From contig JAJDCM010000367.1 in the NCBI GenBank assembly GCA_029260825.1, forward strand, positions 16,584 to 80,583: a stretch of DNA of 64,000 nt. The letters are read 5' to 3'. Below the pieces are notes generated by a model. That model saw only the letters and a list, made by a program, of their open reading frames with translations, ran no database searches and was not told the DNA's origin. Source of the stretch: Planctomycetota bacterium (GTDB lineage Bacteria > Planctomycetota > JACOTG01 > JAJDCM01). Below, piece by piece: positions 15,416 to 24,754 of the stretch (positions are counted from its first letter, which is position 1; each line of letters starts with the position of its first letter). A program made the translations under genes and the position numbers.

Positions 15416-17698
15416 CTATTCGAAATACAAGAGAATGGAGTTCGTCACGCTGAAGTTTCTGCTAGCCGACGAATCCCGGTTGTGAATCAGACCAATGATT
15501 GTCCAGTATGTTCCTGGAAGGAAGTTCGCCGGATCTCCACTGGGCCGATGCAGTGCGATCGCCGGAGCAATCGGGGGATCGGCCATGGGAGTTCCAAAAT
15601 AGTTCGTGGCGCCGATCTTGTTCGGGCGTCCAATGGTATTCAGAACGATCGACGGATTCCCGCCCTGAGTGAGGAGAATCTGGTGACAGATCTGCCCCAG
15701 GCCAAATGGGAGAGCTACGAGACTGCTCTCATCCGGGATCCCAGGAGTGACATGGATAACGTAAGATCCGTTACTGTTCGCAGGAGGGTTCCCCATCACA
15801 ATCGCCAGACTGCCGGAGGGACTCAGCTGCCTGAAAGGAATCGAGGAGCCATTCACCCTGAGGATGTTCATGACATCGCTTCCTTGACAGTCGTCGATGC
15901 TGTTCTCAACAAACTCGAAGGCTCCCGGAATCGTGGCGGAACCACACGAGGAGTTTACGTTGACATCGACGATTGCGGCCGGGGCAGCCGCCGTCCTCAC
16001 CAACAGGGTGGTATCCGTCGAGGCCCCATGAACAACCATCGGAGTGCCGCCGAAGTCCACGTTCACATTCCCCTGAAGAAGTCCGGTTCCGGTGATCGTG
16101 ACCAGGGTTCCTCCGGTGCTAAGGCCTTCGGTGGGAGTGACTGCACTCACCGAGAACGGAAGACAAGCATCATAGGTAAAGCTACCGGCAAGAACATCTG
16201 AACCGCAGCTATTGGTGACCGTGACGTCAACAGTACCGGCGGCTCCGGCAGGAGTCACCGCATCGACGAAGCGAAAACCGGTCGTATCGTACACGGTGAC
16301 ACTCGGGCTCGGGACACCACCAAAAAGGACGGTGGTATCGGCGGAGTGGGTCATTCCATCGGCGGTGATGGTTACGACCTCGCCGCCTGCATCGTAGCCG
16401 TTTGCGGGGTCAAGACTGTTCACGGCGACCGCACTGCACGCTCCTAGCTCCAGGTGCCAGATGCAATCGGAATCGGCGACAAGGATCTCGATCAACCCAT
16501 CGCCGTCCAGATCACCCAGCCCTGCAATACTGTCTCCGAACGAATCACCGGTGACTCCGGAGAAGCCGCCGGTATTCGAGGCGATCTTCACCTCGGAGAG
16601 AGCGCGATAGACCCCATCTTGTGTGAGAAGGTGAATGTATACACCGCCATCGCCGGTGGGCCCAAGATCCCTGGGAGCGCCAAAGGCAACGTCGTCGATG
16701 AGATCACCATCCACATCACCGATGTTGTCGAGGGCATACGCAAACTGGGAGCGGACGTTGGGGATACACTCGAAGGGTCGATGAACGTGAAAACTGTTGA
16801 GATTCAGGCCACCGGTTGAGTCCTTCAAGTAGGCAACCGCTGCCGCCCCCCAGCTATCCATTCCGTTGATCCAGTCGACCCCGTATGCCCCCACGATGAC
16901 GTCCTGGAGCCCGTCGCCGTTTCGATCTCCAGCGGAAGCGAGGGAGCTACCGAAGAACTGGTTGTCTTCACCAAAGAAAGTGAGGCCCGGAAGGTAGGGG
17001 CTGAAGTCCTCGGACTTCACGGTTCCGTCCGAGTTGAGCGCGAGGGACCACACACCTCCACTGTCGATCTCACCAAAGGTTCCCGATCGGGGAACGCTGA
17101 CCATGATGTCGGGAACACCATCGGTGTCGAAATCGCCAACGGCGGCGATCGCTGTTCCGAACTCATCGGTCTGACCGAGGGGCCCGGTGAATCCGGAAAG
17201 ACCTTCTCCAATGATGGTCTCGTCCTTCACGGTTCCGTTCGTGTTCATGAGAAGAATGTGGACATAGCCCTGAGTCCCGCCGATGAACCCTCCGTCGGCG
17301 GCGGGTGCTCCCACCGCAAGATCGCAGACGCCGTCATCATCGACATCCCCGATGTTCTCGGTGGTGTAGCCAAAAAAGGTGCCGTCCACATCGGCCTGCA
17401 GTCCACCAAGACCGGTACCAATCTGTGCCGTCGAGCTGAAGGTGCCGTCGGTATTGAGGAAGGCGATGGTCAAGATGTCCGAGGTGACAATCGTGTAGGC
17501 GATGTCAACGATCCCATCCCCATCAAGATCACCGATATTGGACAGACCGTTCACGCTGGAGATCGGGATGGCCGTCTGAGAGACGACCTCACCGGCAATC
17601 TGCGCGGCGGAGGGAAAGGCAAAAAGGGCGAGTGAAAGCAGGGTGCACATCAGGATGTGGATTCGGGTTCTCGTTCCGAATCGAGACTCATCTTGCAT
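15416..17698 (-). CDS. Secreted FG-GAP propeller/IPT-domain protein with SVTN-type C-terminal domain
   Basis: The start chosen is the ATG at 17698, preceded by AAGGAGAAC; upstream codons in frame have no ribosome site. The 760-residue product has a signal peptide (cleavage near PSAAQ). It has about seven FG-GAP repeats with calcium-binding-like DLDGDG, DVDDDG, DFDTDG, DRNGDG and DVDGD loops, then two IPT/TIG domains (Y.AGGEVVTITA and LSTGGTLVTITG). The last roughly 155 residues begin near ILRVNG and end FSVTNSILLYFE. They resemble the end of the protein at 20754-23660. It is likely a cell-surface or secreted adhesion-type propeller; the ligand is unknown. Confidence 0.85.
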   Translation of the reverse strand: MQDESRFGTRTRIHILMCTLLSLALFAFPSAAQIAGEVVSQTAIPISSVNGLSNIGDLDGDGIVDIAYTIVTSDILTIAFLNTDGTFSSTAQIGTGLGGLQADVDGTFFGYTTENIGDVDDDGVCDLAVGAPAADGGFIGGTQGYVHILLMNTNGTVKDETIIGEGLSGFTGPLGQTDEFGTAIAAVGDFDTDGVPDIMVSVPRSGTFGEIDSGGVWSLALNSDGTVKSEDFSPYLPGLTFFGEDNQFFGSSLASAGDRNGDGLQDVIVGAYGVDWINGMDSWGAAAVAYLKDSTGGLNLNSFHVHRPFECIPNVRSQFAYALDNIGDVDGDLIDDVAFGAPRDLGPTGDGGVYIHLLTQDGVYRALSEVKIASNTGGFSGVTGDSFGDSIAGLGDLDGDGLIEILVADSDCIWHLELGACSAVAVNSLDPANGYDAGGEVVTITADGMTHSADTTVLFGGVPSPSVTVYDTTGFRFVDAVTPAGAAGTVDVTVTNSCGSDVLAGSFTYDACLPFSVSAVTPTEGLSTGGTLVTITGTGLLQGNVNVDFGGTPMVVHGASTDTTLLVRTAAAPAAIVDVNVNSSCGSATIPGAFEFVENSIDDCQGSDVMNILRVNGSSIPFRQLSPSGSLAIVMGNPPANSNGSYVIHVTPGIPDESSLVALPFGLGQICHQILLTQGGNPSIVLNTIGRPNKIGATNYFGTPMADPPIAPAIALHRPSGDPANFLPGTYWTIIGLIHNRDSSASRNFSVTNSILLYFE

Positions 17699-17901
17699 CG
17701 GTTCTCCTTCTCTTGACTGGATGTGGCTCATCAAACTCAGATGACCGGACACTGCCTTCCAGTTCTCGAGAAGCACGATCCGAACGAGAAATGTGGAAAT
17801 ATTCTGGATCCGATGAATTCAGGTGACTTTGGTGCCCAGATCAGGCGATTAGCACGAGAACGCAGCCCTTCCACTCGCTCTGGAATCGATTTTCGATGAC
17901 A

Positions 17902-20715
17902 TCACGGTCTCACTCGCCGGATCACCCGAACCCCGGGCCGCCCCCACCGGGCGTTGTCCAGGACGCCGGCCCGGGCCGCTGACCTGCACTTGATGGGAGT
18001 ATCCGTGCTTCCCCCTCCACGGATCGGGTACCGATGACCTTCCTCCCAGTCCCGGGCAAAATAGCGCAGTCCATCGCCGGGCCGGGCTTCCATTGTCGTG
18101 TAGGCCCGCCGAATGAAAACATCTGCGGCCAGTTCCCTGGCGTTACCGTGCATGTCGTACAGACCGAACGGATTGGGCAAGAAACTGCCAACCGGAGCAT
18201 TGCCCCGAAAGCGGTCATCGATTTGCTGGCTTGGCTTTCCAAAGACGGGAGATTCCTCCTGCCCCACGGATCGGTCCCAAACATTGGCGTGATTTTCGAG
18301 AGACGCAATGGAGTTGCCTGTGTAGAAAGCCGTCGTGGTCCCCGCCCGGCACGCATATTCCCACTGGGCTTCGCTTGGAAGTTGAAGCCAGGTTCGATCA
18401 AGAACTTTTAGCAGAGCAATCCGATTGGATAGGATCGGAAGAGCACTATGGCTTTGACTTGGCAGCAAGGTTCCGCCCAGTCGAACAAACTGGGCTCCGG
18501 TGAGCTCGTATTTCGAAACAAAGAATGGATCGAGCAGAACGGAGTGGGCCGGTTGCTCCTGATCGAGGTCCAACGCGGGAATCGGCTCCTCGAAAGGAAC
18601 CCCAGTCGATCTCGTCCCAACTTCAACCACACCTCCGGGAAGCAAGACCATCACGATCCCGGTTTCGGCGTCGATCTCAAGTCGACATGGGTCGTCCGGC
18701 GTCGGCTCCGCTCCGGGAATTGCCCCACTGATCACATGGACGAATTCCCACAATCCGCTCTCTGAATTGCGTCGCAGTGGAAAAAGCCCCATCTGGGGTT
18801 CGATCTTGAGGCCCCGGTAGACTTCCAGTTCGGAGATTTCTCTCTTGGCTCGATCCCATTCGGCGGCCGGGTCCAACATCGATGTCTTGTGTGCAAAGCG
18901 AATCCCTTGCTCGTGGGCAAGAACCTTTTTTTCCAGATCCAGTAATTCTCGATATTCCGTTTCGATGAGACGAGTCAACATGGCATGGCGCCATTCTTCG
19001 CTCCGGGTCCCGAACGTCCAGGTTCTTCTGTGGTCCTTGGTGGAAAGCTTGTCGATGAGCCGCTTGAGGTTGACAAGCTCAGCGTCGTTGTAGATGTTGA
19101 AAGCTTCGGGATCGTCCGCCCGCTCCATGAGATCTTCCAGGCTCCGGAGCTCCTTGCGAAGACCAGCAATCCTCTCCTCATCGGGGGCTCGATCCATCCT
19201 CTCCTCTTCCTCCGTATACGGAAGTGCATTCTCGCGGATGGAGGTGAGCTCCCTCTGATAGATCGAGTACCTCTTGCGGACCTGGTCAACCTTGCCATAC
19301 CAGTTCCCCATCTCTTCGAGACGTCCCGGGTCCATCGGCCAGAACGACCAGGCCTCCCGGGTCATCTTGGCGATCCAGTGCGAGTCGGCCAGAAGCTGGA
19401 TGCGTTGAAGGGCCACCCGTTCTCGCGCCGCGGTGAAGACAGCGAAAAAAAGCAACAAGGAAAAAAGCGCCAGGGAAAGGACGACGATCGGATGGCGTCT
19501 CGAGAAGATGCGTGCTCGGGCCGACCACCCAGGACCGGTGGCGACGACGGGCATTCCGGCAAGAACGTTTGCGAGATCCCGAGAAAAATCGACGGCACCC
19601 GAATACCGGGAGTCCGGTTCCCGGCTCATCGCTGTGAGACACACCATCTGAGCGTTCCGCGGGATCGCCGGATTCCAGGTACGCGGAGTTCGCACATCCC
19701 CCGCAATGATCCGTTGCATCGTCCCCTCGTTGGAACCAGACTCGAAAGGGTCTCGGAGAGTGAGGCTCTTATAAAGTGTTACCCCGAGAGAGTAGATGTC
19801 GGTTCGCTTGTCGGTTGCGGTCGATCCACGAACCTGCTCGGGCGACATGTATAGCAACGAACCGACCTGGGTTCCCGTTCGAGTGAGTTGAGTTGCATCG
19901 CTCGAACGAGCGAGTCCAAAATCAATCAGGACCGTCCGCCCGGCCGGAGTCACCCAGATATTGGAAGGCTTGATGTCTCGATGCACGATCCCCCGGTCGT
20001 GGGAGTGATCGAGAGCCCGGGCAACTGCTTGAGTGATACGAATACAGGCCTCGCTCCAGGTTCCTTCGAACAGGGCTGGAAGCTCCACGGGCGAGACTTC
20101 GTCTTTTGCCCCGGAAGACCGAGCCTGAAGATCAAGGATCGCTTTGAAAAGATCCTCGCCGGTGAGTGCTTCGGGCTGCCGACCTTCGAAACAACCGAGC
20201 ACATCGTGGAGAGTGGATCCTTCGAGCCATTCCATGACAAAAAACGGGATCTCTCGATCTTGGCCAACGGAAATCACCGACACAATGCCCGGATGTTCGA
20301 GCCGTGCAATGGCCTCGACTTCCCGCCGAAAACGCGCCACATCTTTTGAGTCGTAGATTCGATCCGGCCGGATCACTTTGAGAGCAACGCGGCAAGCCTG
20401 AGTCCCCTGCTGGGCCAGGTAAACAACCCCCATCCCCCCGCCGCCGATTTTTCGGATCAGGCGAAACTCACCGAGCTGTTCGGGAAAGCTTGCAGGAGTG
20501 CCGGCGGATTTTGAATCCACCAGCCCCATGGCATCCAATCGTTGAAAGCCTTCCCGGAGCTGCTGAGCATGGTTCGGATGCTCGGCGCACATCGCCTCGA
20601 GAGCACCCCTTCCCTCCTTCGATACGCGCTCAAGGCAAAGAAAGAGCAGCTCGTCTCGGATGGTTGGTGAACCGGATTCTTCGGGATTCACAGACATCAG
20701 GAGGCCTTTCACCAC
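17902..20715 (-). CDS. Ser/Thr protein kinase fused to a formylglycine-enzyme-like (SUMF1) domain
   Basis: This 937-residue protein has a kinase domain at about residues 84-390 with GGGGMGVVY, K113, HRD at 245-247 and DFG at 265-267. One transmembrane helix (about 409-429) is followed by a coiled-coil-rich stretch. The C-terminal FGE-like fold (about 690-937) contains LPSEAQWEYACRAG, GLYDMHGNARE and a degenerate IRGGGSTDTPIKCRSAARAG end. Only one Cys lies where true FGEs have the active pair, so this domain is probably a ligand-binding sensor. A GTG start at 20715 is supported by AGGAG four bases upstream; an internal ATG at 20697 lacks one. It begins 38 bp after the YVTN gene, probably in the same transcript. 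Confidence 0.9.
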   Translation of the reverse strand: MVKGLLMSVNPEESGSPTIRDELLFLCLERVSKEGRGALEAMCAEHPNHAQQLREGFQRLDAMGLVDSKSAGTPASFPEQLGEFRLIRKIGGGGMGVVYLAQQGTQACRVALKVIRPDRIYDSKDVARFRREVEAIARLEHPGIVSVISVGQDREIPFFVMEWLEGSTLHDVLGCFEGRQPEALTGEDLFKAILDLQARSSGAKDEVSPVELPALFEGTWSEACIRITQAVARALDHSHDRGIVHRDIKPSNIWVTPAGRTVLIDFGLARSSDATQLTRTGTQVGSLLYMSPEQVRGSTATDKRTDIYSLGVTLYKSLTLRDPFESGSNEGTMQRIIAGDVRTPRTWNPAIPRNAQMVCLTAMSREPDSRYSGAVDFSRDLANVLAGMPVVATGPGWSARARIFSRRHPIVVLSLALFSLLLFFAVFTAARERVALQRIQLLADSHWIAKMTREAWSFWPMDPGRLEEMGNWYGKVDQVRKRYSIYQRELTSIRENALPYTEEEERMDRAPDEERIAGLRKELRSLEDLMERADDPEAFNIYNDAELVNLKRLIDKLSTKDHRRTWTFGTRSEEWRHAMLTRLIETEYRELLDLEKKVLAHEQGIRFAHKTSMLDPAAEWDRAKREISELEVYRGLKIEPQMGLFPLRRNSESGLWEFVHVISGAIPGAEPTPDDPCRLEIDAETGIVMVLLPGGVVEVGTRSTGVPFEEPIPALDLDQEQPAHSVLLDPFFVSKYELTGAQFVRLGGTLLPSQSHSALPILSNRIALLKVLDRTWLQLPSEAQWEYACRAGTTTAFYTGNSIASLENHANVWDRSVGQEESPVFGKPSQQIDDRFRGNAPVGSFLPNPFGLYDMHGNARELAADVFIRRAYTTMEARPGDGLRYFARDWEEGHRYPIRGGGSTDTPIKCRSAARAGVLDNARWGRPGVRVIRRVRP

Positions 20716-20753
20716 CGATCTCCTCGACGACCAGCGATGATCTCAACAGCTGG

Positions 20754-23660
20754 TTATTCGATGCAAAGCACCACCGCATTCGTCACGCTGAATGGGGTGC
20801 TCCCAAGACTTCCGCTGTCCTGAAGAAGTCCCTGTAGGGTCAACTTGATCGGGTTTGCAAGACCTTGAGGCCGGGTAACCGAGAAGGGTGCTCGAGCCGG
20901 AGAGGGATTCTCCGTCGCCCCGAAACAGACGATCGGAGGAGTTCCCGTGGATCGAAGGCAGAAAATGGGCTGGGGCGAAAACCCACTGTTGAGGGGAGTC
21001 GGCTTCGCAAAGCACCCGATCAATTCACCGTCCAGCGAGAGAGACGCAGACGGTGCATTCGAAAAGCCACCGGCCCAGGTCCACAGAACATACCGAGCGT
21101 TGGCCGCCGGCCCACTGGCACTTGCGTCCATCGATATCGTGAGAGGAGTACCCGTGCTCAGAGTGACCGTCCGCTGAGCTCCGCCAATACCACCATTGAC
21201 CTGCAACACCCCTTGAGGCGTTCCCGACGCCCCCTCATTCACGTTTCCATCCACGCAATTGACGACGGTGAACGCCAGAGCCTCAACCTTCCAGATCACA
21301 GGCGTGTTCGGCGGAGAAGTGATCGACGTTTCGAGGCCGTCCGTCGCGAAGGCATAGATCACGTGATCACCATCTTCAAGAACCTCTGTTTGTCCCGTCC
21401 CCATGTCCCCCAATGGCGTTGCCAGGCTCCACTCGCCTCTCACAGTATCGACCTGATAATAGATCTGGGAGATCGGGGGCGCGTTTGGCATGAACGTGCT
21501 GGTAGCCTGGAATGTGAATTCCGGCTGCCGTGTCACGGAGACATTCCCCGGAAGCGGAGAAATGGTGACATCAAACGGAACGAACGATTCTACCTGGGAG
21601 TCAATCACTGAAACACTATTGCTATTATTGTTCACCACGTAGACCCGTCCCGTGACCTGATTCACGGCAAAACCCTGGGGGAGGCTACCGACTGACACGG
21701 ATCGGGCACAAGAGTCTCCTCCGAAGATCGTCACTCCTCCATCGAAACGAGTCGCGACATAAACGTGGTTTGTGGCCGGATTGATGGCCAATTCGCTCGG
21801 GCTGTCTCCCACGCCGATAAAAGAACTCTGGTTGAAATCTTCGCTCACCACACAGACCTCGTCCTGACCGGGCAAAGCAACATAGACGGTTCCCGTACAA
21901 GGACTCACAACCACTCCTGCCGTTTGAGAATTGAGGGGGAAAGTATCTTCGATCAAATTCGAATCGCCGTTGATCCGGGTCAGGGACTCGGAGATTGAAC
22001 CGGCCACAAAGACCTTGTTGCTAGCCGGACTGATCGCGATCCCCGAGGGAAAGACCCCGACCGAAGAGACCGTTTGAACAATGTTCTTTCGGTCGTCGAT
22101 CACCGTCACGTTGTTGCTGTCCTGGTTAAGAACATAGATCTTGTTCGTAGCCTGGTTGATCTCAATCGCGATGGGATAGTCACCCACCGGTATGGTCGTC
22201 GTTGAATGATCCCGCCCGTCAATGACGGTGACCGAGTCATCATTTTGATTGGCTACGTAGGTCTTGTTCGTTACGGAATTTACGGCAACAACTCTCGGGC
22301 AGTCTCCAACGAACACAGTCTCTGTCGAGTTGTCCGATCCGTCAATCACCGTCACAGAATTACCTTGATCATTGGCGACATAGATCTTGTTGGTGACCTG
22401 ATTGACTGCGACCGCAGTCGGTGTATCTCCAACGTTGATCGTGTCATCCACCGAGTTGAATCGGCCATCAATGACGGTAACCGTGTCATCCAGAGCGTTT
22501 GTGACGTAGACAAGATTGGTCACCGGGTTCACGGCGGCTTGAGCTGGGAATCCACCGACAGCAACCGTTCTATTCGAGTGCTCCGTCCCATCCAGAACAA
22601 GAACATCAAAGGCCATCGCGCAGAAGATTTCGTTCGTCACTGAATTGATTGCGAGACCACGGATTATTCCGGTATTCCTCCCCTCCATCGCCAAGCTGCT
22701 TCCATCCACGATCACCGAATTTGATGAACTATTAGCACCGAGAACAATCTCATTCGTGATTGTGTTCACTACAAGCAGACCCATGTCTCCCACGGTGAGA
22801 CTGGATCCCGAGTTATCCAACCCATCGATGATCCGCAACGTCCCCGCATTGGTGGTCAAATAGATCATATTTGTCACCGGATTGACTCCGATGGATCGAG
22901 GCCGGGCACCAATCAGAATTTCCTGCGTGGAGTTATTCGTGCCATCGATTGCGATCACGCTATCGCTTCCCTCGTTCATGACATAGATCTTGTTCGTCAC
23001 CGGGTTCACTGCGAGCGCCGTCGGGCCGACTCCGACTGGCACGGTCTGGGTCGACTCATTGACACCATCGATGACGGTGACGGTATTACTTCCGATGTTG
23101 ACAACATAAGCTTTGTTCGAAACGGGGTTCACCGCAATCGCGATTGGGAACATCCCCGCGGCTACGTGAGTCACTGAATGATCGTTCCCATCAATGACTG
23201 ACACGGTATTGTCATCCGTGTTGCTGACGTAGATCTTGTTAGAAATCGAATTCACGGCAATGTGCCTTGCTTCCATGCCGACGTCAACCGTGGCGACAGC
23301 TGTCTCGCCGATCGTGTCGATAACAGTCACCTTGGCATCACTTCGAGAAACGGCGTAGAGAAAATTCGTCACAGGATTCAGAGCCAAAACGCCGTTAGTC
23401 CGACCTGTAGATAGGCATCTTTGGGTCCTTGACTTCGAATCGAAAATGTCGATGACATCCGAGTCTTCGGTGGAAACATAGACCTGCCCCGTAACCACAT
23501 TCACGACGACAGAATCTGGTGAATCGTTAGTATTGATCAAGGACTCGGCTCGAGCGACGGAAGTCGTCAAAACGCTGGTCATGATCCAAAGAGCCATGGC
23601 GAATCCGCCGTGCAGCCCCATCTTGCCCGCACGGTTTCCGGGATCCTGAGTCATGTACAT
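20754..23660 (-). CDS. Secreted YVTN-type beta-propeller repeat protein
   Basis: This 968-residue protein has a signal segment ending near ARAES. It then has about 16 copies of a roughly 43-45-residue repeat built on AVNPVTNKIYV and VTVIDG, enough for two seven- or eight-bladed propellers. After about residue 700 a beta-sandwich-like region (DVTISPLPGNVSV) follows. The final roughly 165 residues run from CVDGNVN and VLQVNG to FSVTNAVVLCIE, the same C-terminal domain type as the FG-GAP protein at 15416. It is probably extracellular or surface-bound. It heads a probable operon with the kinase-FGE gene, so the kinase may sense or control surface proteins; that link is inference. Confidence 0.88.
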   Translation of the reverse strand: MYMTQDPGNRAGKMGLHGGFAMALWIMTSVLTTSVARAESLINTNDSPDSVVVNVVTGQVYVSTEDSDVIDIFDSKSRTQRCLSTGRTNGVLALNPVTNFLYAVSRSDAKVTVIDTIGETAVATVDVGMEARHIAVNSISNKIYVSNTDDNTVSVIDGNDHSVTHVAAGMFPIAIAVNPVSNKAYVVNIGSNTVTVIDGVNESTQTVPVGVGPTALAVNPVTNKIYVMNEGSDSVIAIDGTNNSTQEILIGARPRSIGVNPVTNMIYLTTNAGTLRIIDGLDNSGSSLTVGDMGLLVVNTITNEIVLGANSSSNSVIVDGSSLAMEGRNTGIIRGLAINSVTNEIFCAMAFDVLVLDGTEHSNRTVAVGGFPAQAAVNPVTNLVYVTNALDDTVTVIDGRFNSVDDTINVGDTPTAVAVNQVTNKIYVANDQGNSVTVIDGSDNSTETVFVGDCPRVVAVNSVTNKTYVANQNDDSVTVIDGRDHSTTTIPVGDYPIAIEINQATNKIYVLNQDSNNVTVIDDRKNIVQTVSSVGVFPSGIAISPASNKVFVAGSISESLTRINGDSNLIEDTFPLNSQTAGVVVSPCTGTVYVALPGQDEVCVVSEDFNQSSFIGVGDSPSELAINPATNHVYVATRFDGGVTIFGGDSCARSVSVGSLPQGFAVNQVTGRVYVVNNNSNSVSVIDSQVESFVPFDVTISPLPGNVSVTRQPEFTFQATSTFMPNAPPISQIYYQVDTVRGEWSLATPLGDMGTGQTEVLEDGDHVIYAFATDGLETSITSPPNTPVIWKVEALAFTVVNCVDGNVNEGASGTPQGVLQVNGGIGGAQRTVTLSTGTPLTISMDASASGPAANARYVLWTWAGGFSNAPSASLSLDGELIGCFAKPTPLNSGFSPQPIFCLRSTGTPPIVCFGATENPSPARAPFSVTRPQGLANPIKLTLQGLLQDSGSLGSTPFSVTNAVVLCIE

Positions 23661-24010
23661 GTGATCTCCTCTTTTGCGTCTGAGGCGAACAAGCCATATC
23701 GACCGGTTGTTCTTGTAGGTGATTCATTCCAAACAAAAGAGGCTGGCCCTTGTACCCGCCTTCTCCTTTTGCGCCAAGATTGTATCGAATATCTCGATCT
23801 GAAGGGGGGAATTCGGATGAATTCAGCCCGGAACCAGCGATCTAACAGGCTTCAAGAGCCTCCACGGATCATCAAGGCGGCTCAGATTCTCCGCGTTGCC
23901 GAAGAAATCGTCCTGACGCGACAGGTCACTCGCCTGAAGGAAACCGATGAAGTAGAATGGCCGGGTTCACTGGCCCGGGCCAGCCTCGATGAGAATCAAG
24001 GATCAAATCC
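23661..24010. other. Intergenic region before the nucleotidyltransferase cassette
   Basis: This region holds the promoter side of the YVTN gene and the upstream region of the small-protein/nucleotidyltransferase pair. A plus-strand frame from an ATG at 23817 (preceded by a purine-rich GAAGGGGGGA) continues to 24167, but its second half only shadows the next gene. I regard it as a doubtful gene of at most about 65 useful codons. Confidence 0.3.
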
Positions 24011-24202
24011 ATGGACAAAGATTCGAAGGAAAACCAGGTTGCCTCCGACTGGGAGGTCGCTCGCAAATTTGGAATCGATATGGCCGCAATCGAGTGCAAC
24101 ATGCGAAAGACCGTCGAGGAACGAATTCGGGATCACTCCAGGGCACTTTCCATGGCGGAAACCTTGAAGCGAGCTCTGGAGAGTGCACGTGGCAGATCTT
24201 GA
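24011..24202 (+). CDS. Small hypothetical protein upstream of nucleotidyltransferase
   Basis: This 63-residue, charged, probably helical protein contains FGIDMAAIECNMRKTVEERI and RALSMAETLKRALESA. From memory, similar short proteins with a V-x-ERI-x-x-H-x-RA pattern are repeatedly found directly before nucleotidyltransferase-fold genes in environmental bacteria, with no proven function. Its end overlaps the next gene by 14 bp, which argues for co-translation. It could be the partner of the downstream protein in a toxin-antitoxin-like or regulatory module. Confidence 0.65.
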   Translation: MDKDSKENQVASDWEVARKFGIDMAAIECNMRKTVEERIRDHSRALSMAETLKRALESARGRS

Positions 24203-24674
24203 GTCCCTTCTGGATCGGCTCCTTACGCATTCCGTTGATTTCGTGATCATCGGCGGATTCGCGGCGATGGCGCACGGATCCTCACTTCTCACCCAGGATC
24301 TTGATATCTGTCTCCCTTTCGAGAAGAGCAATCTTGGCAAATTGGCGGCGGCCATTCAGGATCTAGATCCCCGCCATCGGATGGCCCCCTCTCGCCCCCT
24401 TGTAAATCTCGTGCCGAAAGAACTCGCGACTTACCACAATCTCTACCTCGACACAAAATTTGGTCAGTTGGACTGCCTCAGTCAAGTAGAAGGACTTGGT
24501 ATTTACAAGGTCGTATTCCAGAAGAGCGTACCCATTTCACTGAAGGGGGGAACGTGTCGGATCCTGAGCCTCGATGCCTTGATTGAATCAAAGGAAGCTC
24601 TGGGGCGAGATCGCGATCGAGAAGCTGCTCTGCAGCTCCGAGCCATCAGAGAAAAGCGCTCCGAGGCGCCATAG
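24189..24674 (+). CDS. Nucleotidyltransferase-fold protein (MNT/AbiEii-like)
   Basis: This 161-residue protein has the nucleotidyltransferase signature VIIGGFAAMAHGS followed by the metal-binding-type acidic pair in TQDLDICLPF. A later LSLDALIESKEALGR-D segment is typical of this family. GTG at 24189 is favoured because GGAGAG sits five bases before it. A GTG six bases earlier is the alternative. The third catalytic acid could be D in GQLDCL. Such proteins transfer AMP or other nucleotides to tRNA or protein partners in several toxin-antitoxin systems; here the role is unproven. Confidence 0.8.
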   Translation: MADLESLLDRLLTHSVDFVIIGGFAAMAHGSSLLTQDLDICLPFEKSNLGKLAAAIQDLDPRHRMAPSRPLVNLVPKELATYHNLYLDTKFGQLDCLSQVEGLGIYKVVFQKSVPISLKGGTCRILSLDALIESKEALGRDRDREAALQLRAIREKRSEAP

Positions 24675-24754
24675 AGGGTCAATCGAGCAAGATGTCGGAC
24701 AACATCACCCGAGAACAAATTGCTTGCTTCCACCTGAAGACCAAGGAAAAAACC

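Noticed and set aside
23528-23541. TTGATCAA resembling an FNR half-site pair
   Set aside because: It lies inside the YVTN coding region and lacks the four-base spacer.
21603-23600. Possible CRISPR or other short-repeat array
   Set aside because: The regular recurrence is explained by the YVTN protein repeats. The units are coding, about 130 bp long, imperfect and without conserved spacers.
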